A stretch of DNA of 43,924 bases from an uncultured Gammaproteobacteria bacterium (GCA_903928015.1 CAIYPF010000183.1:1-43924); one strand, 5' to 3'. Positions 7,331 to 15,450 are shown, numbered from the stretch's first letter. Made by a program: numbers and translations. Notes: generated by a model not told the origin, from the sequence alone.

Positions 7331-7960
7331 TCAGCGCACGCGGATACGCGGATCGGGAGTGCCTGCGCGCATGCGTTTGAGAAACTCGCCCACCGGTGCG
7401 GGCTCGGCTACCTCGGGCTCGTCGGAGCCGGGCGGGTTGGCCCAGAACGTCTGCCATGAGGGAAACAGCGCGTGGAAGGCGCCGTCATAGGGTTCGCGGC
7501 CGGGCCAGCGTATTTTCTTGTCGCCGATGGGCGGCTTGTTGAGATCCGTCGCGTACCAGTAGCAGGGCAGGCGCCGGCGGAAAAACCACCGGCCGTCGAT
7601 GCGCTGGTAGTTGTCCCAGTAGAGCATCTGCATGATCACCCACTCGGGGCCGGTCTCGTGCTCGTTCTTGCTGTAGACGACGCCGTGGGCGTTGTCGGCA
7701 TCGTCGAACTCGATGATGTGGTTGCCGATGTGGTGTGAGGTGCCGGTGAACTGCAGGCGCAAGGTGTCGTCGAGCCAGTGCTTGAGATGTGCGCGGCCGG
7801 TCTTCTCGCGGCTCACGCGGATATCTGGCGCGAAGAGATTCACGTGGGCATCGAGGTCACGCATGTCGAGGCTGAGCGAATAGCGCGCCGCAAGTTGGCG
7901 GATCGCCTCGGTGGACTCGAGGCGGTCGATGCGGGCGAGCAGATCCGTGTCGTTGCTCAT
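7331..7960 (-). CDS. SnoaL-like (NTF2 superfamily) protein
   Basis: A 209-residue member of the SnoaL_4 type of NTF2-like proteins. It starts with a helix (LLARIDRLESTEAIRQLAARY) followed by DMRDLDAHVNLFAPDIRV, the usual opening of this family, which includes hydroxylating-dioxygenase small-subunit-like proteins and steroid-isomerase-like folds. The C-terminal 60 residues, rich in Pro and charged residues, extend beyond the core domain. The ATG is preceded by GAGGAG. It lies 10 bases after the stop of the SDR gene at 7971 and clearly shares its transcript. A role as isomerase, hydratase or dehydratase is plausible but unproven. Confidence 0.8.
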   Translation of the reverse strand: MSNDTDLLARIDRLESTEAIRQLAARYSLSLDMRDLDAHVNLFAPDIRVSREKTGRAHLKHWLDDTLRLQFTGTSHHIGNHIIEFDDADNAHGVVYSKNEHETGPEWVIMQMLYWDNYQRIDGRWFFRRRLPCYWYATDLNKPPIGDKKIRWPGREPYDGAFHALFPSWQTFWANPPGSDEPEVAEPAPVGEFLKRMRAGTPDPRIRVR

Positions 7961-7970
7961 TGCCTGCTCC

Positions 7971-8768
7971 TCAGGATGCGTCGAAGTCGTTCATCGAGGC
8001 AGCACCCGTCGCGAGCTCGCAGGTCTTTCCGCCATCCACCACGATCTGCGTGCCGGTGATGTACGAGGCCTCGTCGGAGGCGAGGAAGAGCACGGCATTG
8101 GCTACTTCCACCGGATCGGCGATGCGGCGCAGCGGGATGCCCGCAGCGGTGGCGAGTTGCGCGGCGCGCGTGGGCAGGGCCGCCTCCGTGCCGGGTGTCA
8201 TGGCCACGCCGGGGATCACGGCGTTCACGCGGATGTTGTGCGATGCGCCCTCGAGCGCTGCGGTACGCGTGAAGCTGATCACACCCGCCTTGGCCGCGCC
8301 GTAGCCTGCCGTGTACATCGCCCCCAGCAGCCCGCATACCGAGGAGAGATTCACGATGGAGCCGCTCTTCTGGCGCTCCATGATGGGGAATACAGCGCGG
8401 GTGCCGTAGAACGTGCCATCGAGCGAGGTGCGGAAGTTGGCGTGCCACTCTTCTGCGCTGGTGTAGGCGATCATGCCGCCGGCCATCGAATAGGCGTTGT
8501 TGACGAGGATATCGAGGCGACCATGGTGGCGCTCGATGTCCTGCGCGAGATCTGCGAAGGCCTGCATATCGCTCGCGTCCAGGACCCTCGCCTGCGCGGC
8601 GCCGCCCGCTTCCTCGACAAGCCTCACCACCTGCTCCAGCGGCTCGATGCGCCGGCCTGCCACCACCACGAGCGCGCCCTCTTCCGCAAAGCGCTGCGCA
8701 GTGGCCGCGCCGATGCCGGTACCACCGCCGGTGATGAGTGCGACCTTGCCTTCGAGTCTGCCTGCCAT
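7971..8768 (-). CDS. SDR family NAD(P)-dependent oxidoreductase
   Basis: A 265-residue classical short-chain dehydrogenase/reductase. The cofactor motif TGGGTGIG is at 13-20. The NNAG motif appears as NNAY (90-93), a variant at its last position. The catalytic triad is Ser142 or Ser143 with Tyr156 and Lys160 (YGAAK). The C-terminus carries DPVEVANAVLFLASDEASYITG and the DGG segment expected of the FabG-like group. It probably oxidises or reduces a hydroxyl/keto group in the same catabolic route as its neighbours. AAGGAG precedes the ATG. The C-terminal tail after DGGK is about 17 residues longer than usual. Confidence 0.92.
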   Translation of the reverse strand: MAGRLEGKVALITGGGTGIGAATAQRFAEEGALVVVAGRRIEPLEQVVRLVEEAGGAAQARVLDASDMQAFADLAQDIERHHGRLDILVNNAYSMAGGMIAYTSAEEWHANFRTSLDGTFYGTRAVFPIMERQKSGSIVNLSSVCGLLGAMYTAGYGAAKAGVISFTRTAALEGASHNIRVNAVIPGVAMTPGTEAALPTRAAQLATAAGIPLRRIADPVEVANAVLFLASDEASYITGTQIVVDGGKTCELATGAASMNDFDAS

Positions 8769-8808
8769 GGATATGTCTCCTTGAAGTGCTGTGGCTGCGC
8801 TGCGCCGC

Positions 8809-9636
8809 TCAGATCATGTGCATGCCGCCGTTGGCGGCCAGCGTCTGCCCGGTGAAGAACGAGGCCTCCTCGCTCGCGAGGAAGAGCGCAGTAGCGGCAA
8901 CTTCATCGGGCTCGCCGATGCGCCCGAGCGGAATCGACTGGATCATCGCCTTGGCGTAGTCCGGGCTGATGCCTGCCATCATGCGGGTGTTGGTGGGGCC
9001 GGGGCAGATCGCGTTCACACGGATGCCGCGTGAACCGAGTTCCCGGGCGAGGCACTTGGTGAAACCGAGCACCGCCGACTTGGATGCGCAGTAGTGGACC
9101 GCGCCCGTCCCGTTCAGGCCCGAGGTGCTGGAAATATTGACGATGGAGCCCTTGGCGCCACAGCGGATCATCAGCCGAACCGCCTCGCGGCAGTTGTAGA
9201 ACAGGCCATTCAGGTTGATGTCGATGACGCGCTGCCAGCCGTCGTCCTGCATGTCGATGATGTGATCGAGATGCACCGTGGGTGTCTCTCCGCGCGCGAG
9301 CTGCTCGTTCATCAGGCCCAGGCGCTCGTAGAACTTGTCATAGCCGTCGTTGGCCGATGCGCCGATGCCGGCGTTGTTCACCAGCACGTCGAGACGCCCG
9401 TAGCGGGCCTCTACAGCCGCGTAGACCGCCGCCACCTGCCGGCTGTCCGAAACATCCGCCACGGCGCTCATGCAGTCGCCGCGGGCGTTGATCAGTGCCA
9501 GCGTGTCCTCGGCGTCCCTGGCCGTCACATCGACGGCGACCACCGAGGCGCCTTCGCGCGCGAACATCTCCGACATTCTGCGGCCCATACCCAATCCCGC
9601 GCCGGTGACCAGCGCGACCTTGCCCTGAAGACGCAT
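8809..9636 (-). CDS. SDR family oxidoreductase (second copy)
   Basis: A 275-residue classical SDR with TGAGLGMG at 11-18, NNAG at 87-90, Ser170, Tyr182 and Lys186 (YCASK). Compared with typical 250-residue members it carries an extra loop of about 25 residues after NNAG (ASANDGYDKFYERLGLMN and following), which would sit near the active-site mouth and may shape substrate choice. ACCGGAAGGAAGGGG precedes the ATG. It is the first gene of the set running 9636 to 6227, headed by the promoter at 9670-9697. The two SDRs are clearly diverged in sequence, so they probably act at different steps. Confidence 0.92.
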   Translation of the reverse strand: MRLQGKVALVTGAGLGMGRRMSEMFAREGASVVAVDVTARDAEDTLALINARGDCMSAVADVSDSRQVAAVYAAVEARYGRLDVLVNNAGIGASANDGYDKFYERLGLMNEQLARGETPTVHLDHIIDMQDDGWQRVIDINLNGLFYNCREAVRLMIRCGAKGSIVNISSTSGLNGTGAVHYCASKSAVLGFTKCLARELGSRGIRVNAICPGPTNTRMMAGISPDYAKAMIQSIPLGRIGEPDEVAATALFLASEEASFFTGQTLAANGGMHMI

Positions 9637-9669
9637 GGCAATCCCCTTCCTTCCGGTGAGTGATGCGCG

Positions 9670-9697
9670 ACTATAGCCCCGGCTCCCCGGCAGGCAA
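9670..9697 (-). promoter_or_regulatory. Promoter of the SDR/SnoaL/OYE operon
   Basis: On the minus strand TTGCCT (9692-9697) and TATAGT (9670-9675) are 16 bases apart, giving a start of transcription near 9663 and a leader of about 27 bases before the SDR ATG. Confidence 0.5.
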
Positions 9698-9725
9698 CAG
9701 CGCCGAACGGACTAGTAAAGCGCGG

Positions 9726-10856
9726 CTACAGCTTCAGGTTCCAGAAAAGCGGCGCGCTGATGCCGTAGTGCGCGAAGGGGCCGATGAAACAGTACTCGAA
9801 GAGTCCCCAGCCCACATCGTTGCCAGCCTCGAAACGGCAAGGAGCATCCACCAGTCCGAAGAAGCGGCCGCGGTCGCGCTGGTGGTCCAGCGTGAGGCCT
9901 TCCACCACGAGCGGGCCCTTGTACATCCCGTGCTTCCAGTCGGCGTCCAGGCCGTAGCCGGTGCCGATCATCACGTACATGGGCAGCATGGGCGTGCAGC
10001 GCACTTCGAGCGGGCCGCCGGGCGCCTCGGGGAAGCGGATGGTGGACGAGACAACAAACTCGTGAGCATCGTCGAACACGTGTTCGTGCTGCGGCGTGCC
10101 CAGCCATTCAGGTTCGCGCTCCGGGTCGGCCCAGACGCGCACCGCCTCTTCGAGTTCGCGCTTGCCGCCGTCGAGCTCGTTGCAGATGTACAGGATGGAG
10201 TAATCGTCGAACTGCATGGGGCAGTAATTCCACATGCCACGCATGCTGTGCGTGCCCTGATGGATGCCCGCAGGCTCGTGCTCACCGACCGGGCGGATGC
10301 CCCAGGAGCGGTCGCGGCTGCCTTTCCAGCGATCGGGCGTCACGGCGATGCGTTCACCGTCGATTTCCAGCCAGCCCGTCCAGCAACCGGTCTGCGCGAA
10401 GCGCACGGAATCGAAAAAGACCCGTCCCTTGCGGCGCACGTACTGGCGCGGCTCGAGGAAGGCCGGGATGGCGCCCTCCCAGGTGACGTCCATGGCAATG
10501 CCCCACTCGTTGGGCTCCAGCACGAAACGCACGCGCTTCAGGCCCTCGAGAACCTCGACGCGAATCGGGCCGACGGCGGAGTCGGCGCGGTCGCCGAGCT
10601 CGCGCGAGGCGCGCACCACGCGGTGGGTATCGCCCTTGCGCAGGGCCACGAAGGCGTCCTGCACTGCAAGGGTCGGGTATTGGCCGAGACCCATCACCAT
10701 GAACAACTCGCCGCTCGAGTTGTGCATGTTGAAGTAATAGCGGTCGTAGAAATTGCGGTCCGAGCTGCCCACGTTGCGGATCGTGTCCGCGATCTGGTGC
10801 AGGGGATAATCGTCCATCGGCGAGAGCGACTGCTCCGCCTGCCAGCGCGTCACCAT
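9726..10856 (-). CDS. Uncharacterised beta-rich protein, encoded next to a Nudix hydrolase
   Basis: A 376-residue protein with no signal peptide, no membrane segment and no cofactor motif that I can name. It is rich in aromatic and beta-type sequence, with marks such as DRNFYDRYYFNMHNSSGE near the N-terminus, WKGSRDRSWGIRPVGEHE in the middle and GYGLDADWKHGMYKGPLVVEG near the end. The Arg-Asp-Arg-Ser-Trp-Gly segment recalls conserved uncharacterised proteins found beside acyl-CoA and steroid catabolism genes; a lipocalin-like two-barrel (AttH/CrtC-type) fold is a guess. The ATG at 10856 overlaps the end of the Nudix gene by seven bases, so the two are translationally coupled. I do not assign a function. 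Confidence 0.7.
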   Translation of the reverse strand: MVTRWQAEQSLSPMDDYPLHQIADTIRNVGSSDRNFYDRYYFNMHNSSGELFMVMGLGQYPTLAVQDAFVALRKGDTHRVVRASRELGDRADSAVGPIRVEVLEGLKRVRFVLEPNEWGIAMDVTWEGAIPAFLEPRQYVRRKGRVFFDSVRFAQTGCWTGWLEIDGERIAVTPDRWKGSRDRSWGIRPVGEHEPAGIHQGTHSMRGMWNYCPMQFDDYSILYICNELDGGKRELEEAVRVWADPEREPEWLGTPQHEHVFDDAHEFVVSSTIRFPEAPGGPLEVRCTPMLPMYVMIGTGYGLDADWKHGMYKGPLVVEGLTLDHQRDRGRFFGLVDAPCRFEAGNDVGWGLFEYCFIGPFAHYGISAPLFWNLKL

Positions 10857-11533
10857 GGTATGACTCCGTTGTTGAGGTAATGCCAGTTTCCGCGTTCCAG
10901 CACCATGCGGTGGCGACACCCGGGCACATCGGGGTCGGCGCTTTCGTAACCCGCGTCGCCCTCGTAGATCGAAACCGTGGGCTCGCCCTCCCGGATCACG
11001 AAATGGGGCTCGAAGACCGGGACCTCGCGGTGGGCCGCCCGCTCGAGCGCCTCGGCGACGGTGGTGCAGGAGGCAAGTTCGGTGAGAGTGACAAAGGTGG
11101 GCGGGAGCATTTCGATCTCCTCGCGGCGCTGACGCAGCAGCGCGTCCTCGGGACGCACCCAGAGATGGTCGTCGATCTCGCCCCCGTCCACGGTCACTGC
11201 ATCTTCCACCGGCGCACGGCACACGAAGAACCACGTGGCGTAGCGCTTGGGCATCACGGGCGGAGTGGTCCAGTGGGAGTAGAAGATCAATTCATCTGGC
11301 GAGTCGATGCGGATCTGGGCCTCTTCCAGTGTCTCCCGCGCCGCAGCGAGCCTGGCGGCCGAGAGCGGGTCTGCAGTTGCGGCGATTTCCTCGGCGTCGA
11401 CCCGGCCACCAGGGAAGACCCACTGCCCGGCGGCAAAGCCCAGCGCCGAATTGCGGCGCAGCAACAACACGTGAAGGCCTTCCGGGGAATCGCGCAGCAG
11501 CACCACGGTGGCGGCGGGGCGTACGTCAGACAT
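10850..11533 (-). CDS. Nudix hydrolase, NUDT19/CoA-diphosphatase-like
   Basis: A 227-residue Nudix protein. The Nudix box is split by an insertion: PGGRVDAEE at 41-49, then, after about 16 residues, RETLEEAQI at 66-74 with the metal-binding Glu residues. This long-insert layout, and the opening AATVVLLRDSPEGLHVLLLRRN, match the NUDT19/RP2-like group, several of which cleave coenzyme A or acyl-CoA diphosphates. Such an activity would fit a region rich in CoA-ester catabolism, but the substrate is inferred. GGGAG precedes the ATG. The downstream uncharacterised gene overlaps its 3' end. Confidence 0.87.
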   Translation of the reverse strand: MSDVRPAATVVLLRDSPEGLHVLLLRRNSALGFAAGQWVFPGGRVDAEEIAATADPLSAARLAAARETLEEAQIRIDSPDELIFYSHWTTPPVMPKRYATWFFVCRAPVEDAVTVDGGEIDDHLWVRPEDALLRQRREEIEMLPPTFVTLTELASCTTVAEALERAAHREVPVFEPHFVIREGEPTVSIYEGDAGYESADPDVPGCRHRMVLERGNWHYLNNGVIPW

Positions 11534-11555
11534 CGGGGCTCCCGGATATGAGCGC

Positions 11556-11572
11556 CGGCCCGAAAGGGGCCG
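11556..11572 (-). terminator. Hairpin downstream of the glutamine synthetase-like gene
   Basis: CGGCCC (11556-11561) and GGGCCG (11567-11572) form a perfect 6-bp stem with loop GAAAG, 55 bases after the stop of the upstream gene. There is no T-tract. It lies between that gene and the Nudix start, so it may end the first transcript. Confidence 0.3.
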
Positions 11573-11626
11573 ACCGTCGCATTGTAGCGGCGGCGGCCCC
11601 GGCGAAGGGATTACCGTCCTTAAACC

Positions 11627-12964
11627 TCAGACGTTCAGCAGGAGGTGCTCCCGCTCCCAGGAACTGATCGTGCGGTTGAACGCTTCGTATTCGGTCAGCT
11701 TCACCGAGCGGTAGGCGCGGATGAAGTTCTCGCCGAGGATGTCCACCACGGCATCGTCCTCGTCGATGGTGCGCAACGCTTCCTCGAGCGAGCGCGCCAC
11801 GGTGATCTCTTCCTGATAGGCATTGCCCGGATAGGGATCGGTGGGATCGAGCTTCTGCTTCATTCCCAGATAACCCGCGACCAGGGTGCCCGCGATCGCG
11901 AGGTACGGGTTGGCATCGGCACCGGCAAAGCGGTTTTCTATGCGACGGTTGCGGTAATCGCTCTCGGGCACACGGAAGCCCGTGGTGCGGTTGTCGTAGC
12001 CCCAGTGGAGGCTGATCGGTGCGGCGATCTCGCGGGTGAAGCGGCGGTAGGCGTTCACGTTGGGAGCGAAGAGCGCGATCAGCAATGGCACGTACTTCTG
12101 CAGCCCGCCGATGTAGTGCAGGAAGAGCTGCGTGTCCTGGCCATCAGCGTGCGAGAAGATGTTGGTGCCGGTATCGGCCCGCAAGATGCTCTGGTGGATG
12201 TGCATGGCGCTGCCCGGCTCCTTGGCCATGGGGCGCGACATGAATGTGGCGTAGACGTTGTGACGCAGGGCCGTCTCACGCATGGTGCGCTTGAAGGTGA
12301 AGACCTGGTCGGCGAGCTCGAGCGCGTCGCCGTGCAGGAAGTTCACCTCGAGCTGCGCCGCGCCCGCCTCGTGGATCAACGTGTCGAGATCGAGCTTCTG
12401 CTGCTCGCAGAAACGGTACATGTCCTCGATGATCGGATCGAACTCGTTGGCCGCGTCGATCGAGTAGGACTGCCGGGCGGACTCGGGGCGGCCGGAGCGC
12501 CCGATCGGCGGCTCGAGCTCGTAGTCCGGGTCGATGTTCTTCTTGACGAGGTAGAACTCCACCTCCGGCGCCACCACGGGCTTCAGGCCATCTTTCTCGT
12601 AGAGAGCGAGTACGCGCCGCAGGACGCTGCGCGTGGAGAGCGGGTGCAGGTTGCCTTCCATGTCGTAGCAGTCGTGGATGATCTGCGCGGTGGGCTCATT
12701 CGCCCAGGGGACGAGGCGCATCGTGTTGGGGTCTGCGCGGAGGTTCATGTCACGGTCGCGCGGATCGAGAAGCTCCCAGTAATCATCCGGGTAATCGCCG
12801 TTCACCGCCTGGGCGAGGATGCCCTCGGGCAGGCGCGGATTGTCCTGTCTGATGAACTTGTCTGCGGGGATGAACTTGCCGCGGGCGTTGCCCGTCATGT
12901 CGGGGACCAGCACCTCCACCTCGGAGATGCGGTTGTCCAGAAGCCACTTGTGAACGGTATCCAT
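11627..12964 (-). CDS. puuA: Glutamine synthetase family protein, probable gamma-glutamylpolyamine synthetase (PuuA-like)
   Basis: A 445-residue enzyme of the GS-I fold that would join glutamate to an amine using ATP. The beta-grasp domain opens with EVEVLVPDMTGNARGKFIP. The catalytic domain has the ATP/metal segment GSAMHIHQSI, NAYRRFTREIAAPISLHWG and RIENRFAGADANPYLAIAG. These variants, and divergent transcription from a PuuB-like oxidase, point to amine glutamylation (PuuA) rather than ammonia assimilation (GlnA). No adenylylation-type C-terminal sequence is visible. The start at 12964 gives the usual family length, though its ribosome binding site is weak. The exact amine (putrescine, ethanolamine, isopropylamine or other) is unknown. 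Confidence 0.82.
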   Translation of the reverse strand: MDTVHKWLLDNRISEVEVLVPDMTGNARGKFIPADKFIRQDNPRLPEGILAQAVNGDYPDDYWELLDPRDRDMNLRADPNTMRLVPWANEPTAQIIHDCYDMEGNLHPLSTRSVLRRVLALYEKDGLKPVVAPEVEFYLVKKNIDPDYELEPPIGRSGRPESARQSYSIDAANEFDPIIEDMYRFCEQQKLDLDTLIHEAGAAQLEVNFLHGDALELADQVFTFKRTMRETALRHNVYATFMSRPMAKEPGSAMHIHQSILRADTGTNIFSHADGQDTQLFLHYIGGLQKYVPLLIALFAPNVNAYRRFTREIAAPISLHWGYDNRTTGFRVPESDYRNRRIENRFAGADANPYLAIAGTLVAGYLGMKQKLDPTDPYPGNAYQEEITVARSLEEALRTIDEDDAVVDILGENFIRAYRSVKLTEYEAFNRTISSWEREHLLLNV

Positions 12965-13025
12965 GTTTGTCACTTGGTGTTGCGTTGGTTGTATTCGATG
13001 CGGCCCGTTGCATGGCGCCATAAAC

Positions 13026-13070
13026 CGAATTAAGATTCGACTTAAATCGAATTATTGTTCAGTTTAATGA
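13026..13070. promoter_or_regulatory. Operator-like palindromes between the puuA-like and puuB-like genes
   Basis: This AT-rich patch in a GC-rich region holds ATTCGA-CTTAAA-TCGAAT (13035-13052), a perfect inverted repeat with a 6-base spacer. Another half site, CGAATT, precedes it at 13026-13031. TGTTCAGTTTAATG follows at 13057-13070, which resembles one arm of the E. coli PuuR site. It lies between two divergent genes and is well placed to control both. Confidence 0.55.
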
Positions 13071-13115
13071 GGCATCCGGCGGATTGCAAGCCGGACATCT
13101 CGCGGAGATCGGACC

Positions 13116-14396
13116 ATGGGAACCTGGGGACACGTGGCCTCTTACTATGCGGCGACGGCCAATCGCGACCTCGCCTTCCCGCCTCTGCACGGGAGCGTGC
13201 GCGCGGATGTCTGCGTGATCGGGGGCGGCTACACGGGGCTCTCGGCAGCCCTGCACCTGCGCGAGCGCGGCTACGACGTGGTGCTCCTCGAGGCCGAACG
13301 CATCGGCTGGGGTGCATCAGGGCGCAATGGCGGACAGGTAGGCACGGGGCAACGCCGCCCGCAGTCCGAACTCGAGCAGCGCCTCGGCACCGGACACGCG
13401 AAACTCCTCTGGGATCTGGGTCTGGAGGCCGTGGAACTTGTCGCCGGACTCGTAGAGCGCCACGGCATCGACTGCGATATGGCACCGGGCATCCTGCATC
13501 TGGGCTGGAAGGCGCGCGACGAGGCCGGCTACCGCGATGAGATCGAACACCTTGGCAGCGCCTACGGTTACGAACGCATGCGCCTGGTGCCGCGTGACGA
13601 GGCCCGGAGCCTCTGCGGCAGCGAGGTCTTCGCGGCCGGACTGCTGGACGAAGGATCCCTGCACCTGCACCCGCTGAACTACGCGCTCGGACTCGCCGCC
13701 GCGGTCGAAAAAGCAGGGGCGCGGATGCACGAGGGCTCAAGGGTCATTTCCTACGCAGGCAATGACAGGGTGCGGGTGCGCACGGCACAGGGAGAGGTCG
13801 ACGCGGCACATGTGGTGCTCGCCTGCAACGGCTACCTCGGCGGGCTGGAACCTCGCGTTGCCAGCAAGATCATGCCCATCAACAACTTCATCCTGGCCAC
13901 CGAACCGCTGGACGAGGCCACGGTTGCAGGTATCAACCCGCGCAACCTCGGCATGCAGGATTCGCGCTTCGTGATCAATTACTGGCGGCTATCCCGCGAC
14001 AACCGCCTGCTGTTCGGCGGCGGCGAGAACTACAGCCCCCGCTTCCCGGCCGACATCCGCTCCTTCGTGCGGCGCCACATGCTCGAGATCTACCCGCAAC
14101 TCGCGGGCACGCGCATCGACTACGGCTGGGGTGGCACGCTGGCCATCACGCTGAAGCGGATGCCCGCCTTCGGACGCCTGCCGCACAACGTGTTCTATGC
14201 GCTCGGCTATTCCGGACACGGGATATCCACCGCCACACTGGCGGGCAAGCTGCTGGCAGAGGCCGTCGCCGGCACCGCAGAGCGCTTCGACGTGATGGCC
14301 AAAATCCCCACTGCGGCGTTCCCGGGCGGGACCCTGCTCCGGCATCCCGGGCTGGTTGCGGGAATGCTCTGGTATGGCCTGCGCGATCGCCTGTGA
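13116..14396 (+). CDS. puuB: FAD-dependent oxidoreductase, gamma-glutamylputrescine oxidase-like (PuuB)
   Basis: A 426-residue DAO-family flavoprotein. The FAD motif GGGYTGLSAALHL and the second signature GWGASGRNGGQVGTGQ near residues 65-80 are hallmarks of PuuB/OrdL oxidases that oxidise gamma-glutamyl amines to aldehydes with H2O2 release. The C-terminal segment GYSGHGISTATLAGKLLAEAV is the FAD-binding closing motif of the family. It is transcribed away from the glutamine synthetase-like gene, which would supply its substrate. The ATG at 13116 follows CGGAG at suitable spacing. No aldehyde dehydrogenase (PuuC) or amidohydrolase (PuuD) lies nearby. Confidence 0.85.
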   Translation: MGTWGHVASYYAATANRDLAFPPLHGSVRADVCVIGGGYTGLSAALHLRERGYDVVLLEAERIGWGASGRNGGQVGTGQRRPQSELEQRLGTGHAKLLWDLGLEAVELVAGLVERHGIDCDMAPGILHLGWKARDEAGYRDEIEHLGSAYGYERMRLVPRDEARSLCGSEVFAAGLLDEGSLHLHPLNYALGLAAAVEKAGARMHEGSRVISYAGNDRVRVRTAQGEVDAAHVVLACNGYLGGLEPRVASKIMPINNFILATEPLDEATVAGINPRNLGMQDSRFVINYWRLSRDNRLLFGGGENYSPRFPADIRSFVRRHMLEIYPQLAGTRIDYGWGGTLAITLKRMPAFGRLPHNVFYALGYSGHGISTATLAGKLLAEAVAGTAERFDVMAKIPTAAFPGGTLLRHPGLVAGMLWYGLRDRL

Positions 14397-14438
14397 CTGA
14401 CACCGCCGCAACTGCTGGCGCGAGCCCCACGCCCCACC

Positions 14439-14444
14439 TAGAAT
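14439..14444 (+). promoter_or_regulatory. -10 box upstream of the TetR gene
   Basis: TAGAAT followed by GCG, the same 9-base element found before ggt; TAGAAT followed by CCG precedes glcB and the cytochrome c4 gene. The -35 region is poor. The TetR start codon lies 49 bases downstream. Confidence 0.4.
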
Positions 14445-14493
14445 GCGCCCGCGCTGCAATGGCCCGCGCGCCCGACGAGACCTACGCAAGCGA

Positions 14494-15150
14494 ATGAACA
14501 AAGCCTCCCAGGCCCAGCGCGACCGAACCCTGAGTCCACGGCGTGAGCCGCTGCAGCAGCGCTCGCTCGCCCGCGCCCAGCAGATCCTGCAAGTGAGCGC
14601 AGATCTCCTCGAGGAAGTGGGCCTCGATACGCTCACCACCATCCTGATCGCGCGCAAGAGCGGGATCTCGGTGGGCACGCTCTACCACTACTACCCCAAC
14701 AAGCACGCCATCCTCCATGCGATGGCCGAGCGCTGGCTGCGTGAAGTGGAGCGCTCGCTGGACGAAGTCGAGACCTGGCCGCTCGCCGAACTCTCGCTGG
14801 CGCAGTTCGTCGAGCGGCTGGTGGAGCGACAGCTGGTGGTCTACCGCGAGCAGCGCGGCATCCTGCACCTGGTGCAGGCGATGTTCTCGATACCGGAGCT
14901 GCGCGAGCTTGACCAGCGCCACGACGCCCTCGTGATAGACCGCATGGCCAGGGCTTTCAGCCGCTACGGGCTCAAAGGCAGCAGCACAGGGCTGGGGCGT
15001 CTTGCGAGGGTCTATCTGGAGCTCACGCACGCACTGCTGCTGGTGGTGGTCAACCAGGCTGGTTCGCGCGCCAAGCGCACGCTGACCGACCTCAAGCACG
15101 TCACCGTCGCCCTGATTGAACCTTATCTTGGGGAGGAGTCTCCGCCGTGA
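14494..15150 (+). CDS. TetR/AcrR family transcriptional regulator
   Basis: A 218-residue repressor-type regulator. The N-terminal helix-turn-helix spans about residues 25-70, with TTILIARKSGISVGTLYHYYPNKHAIL as the recognition region and the typical YHYYPNK ending. The C-terminal ligand domain is all-helical and unassigned. I used the ATG at 14494; an upstream in-frame ATG at 14443 overlaps the probable -10 box. It follows the PuuB-like gene with its own likely promoter, and the next small gene overlaps its stop. Its target could be the puu-like genes or the htpX/ggt stretch, but nothing in the sequence decides this. Confidence 0.88.
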   Translation: MNKASQAQRDRTLSPRREPLQQRSLARAQQILQVSADLLEEVGLDTLTTILIARKSGISVGTLYHYYPNKHAILHAMAERWLREVERSLDEVETWPLAELSLAQFVERLVERQLVVYREQRGILHLVQAMFSIPELRELDQRHDALVIDRMARAFSRYGLKGSSTGLGRLARVYLELTHALLLVVVNQAGSRAKRTLTDLKHVTVALIEPYLGEESPP

Positions 15151-15428
15151 AGACGATCTTCGTGATCCGCAACCAGAATGGCCACTATCTGGGACGCAAC
15201 GGAGAGTGGCTGGACGGCAGCCATGTGCCCGCTCTCTACCGCACCGAGCATCGGGACGCTGCAGTGAACGAGCTTGTGGAAGTGAACCTGCGGGACTTCG
15301 ACCTGCGCGGGGAGATCATCCCGGTCGAGGCAGAGACCGGAGACTACCCGGTGATCGAGGTACTGAATCCGATCGTAACGCCCGCGGCCGAAGCCGTTGC
15401 AGCGGAGCCTGCCGCCGAGGCACCTTGA
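15147..15428 (+). CDS. Small hypothetical protein coupled to the TetR gene
   Basis: A 93-residue protein that I do not recognise. It begins KTIFVIRNQNGHYLGRNGEW, is largely beta-like and acidic, and ends in an Ala/Glu/Pro-rich tail (AAEAVAAEPAAEAP). It has no signal peptide or membrane segment. Translation most likely starts at the GTG at 15147, which overlaps the TetR stop as GTGA and is preceded by GGGGAGG at about 15130-15136, a strong ribosome binding site. The coupling supports it being a real gene expressed with the regulator. Confidence 0.7.
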   Translation: MKTIFVIRNQNGHYLGRNGEWLDGSHVPALYRTEHRDAAVNELVEVNLRDFDLRGEIIPVEAETGDYPVIEVLNPIVTPAAEAVAAEPAAEAP

Positions 15429-15450
15429 AACTTCTGCCCTCGCCCACACT
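15424..15450 (+). promoter_or_regulatory. Possible heat-shock (sigma-32-like) promoter before htpX
   Basis: CTTGAAA at 15424-15430 matches the sigma-32 -35 element. Twelve bases later CCCACAC only loosely resembles the -10 element CCCCATNT. The match is weak, but htpX is heat-shock controlled in E. coli. Confidence 0.25.

Noticed and set aside
11645-13033. A 462-codon open frame on the plus strand
   Set aside because: Antisense to the glutamine synthetase-like gene, which carries the conserved catalytic motifs.
15424-15450. A definite sigma-32 promoter before htpX
   Set aside because: Only the -35 half (CTTGAAA) is good and it overlaps the stop of the preceding gene; the -10 match is weak, so it is listed only as a low-confidence site.
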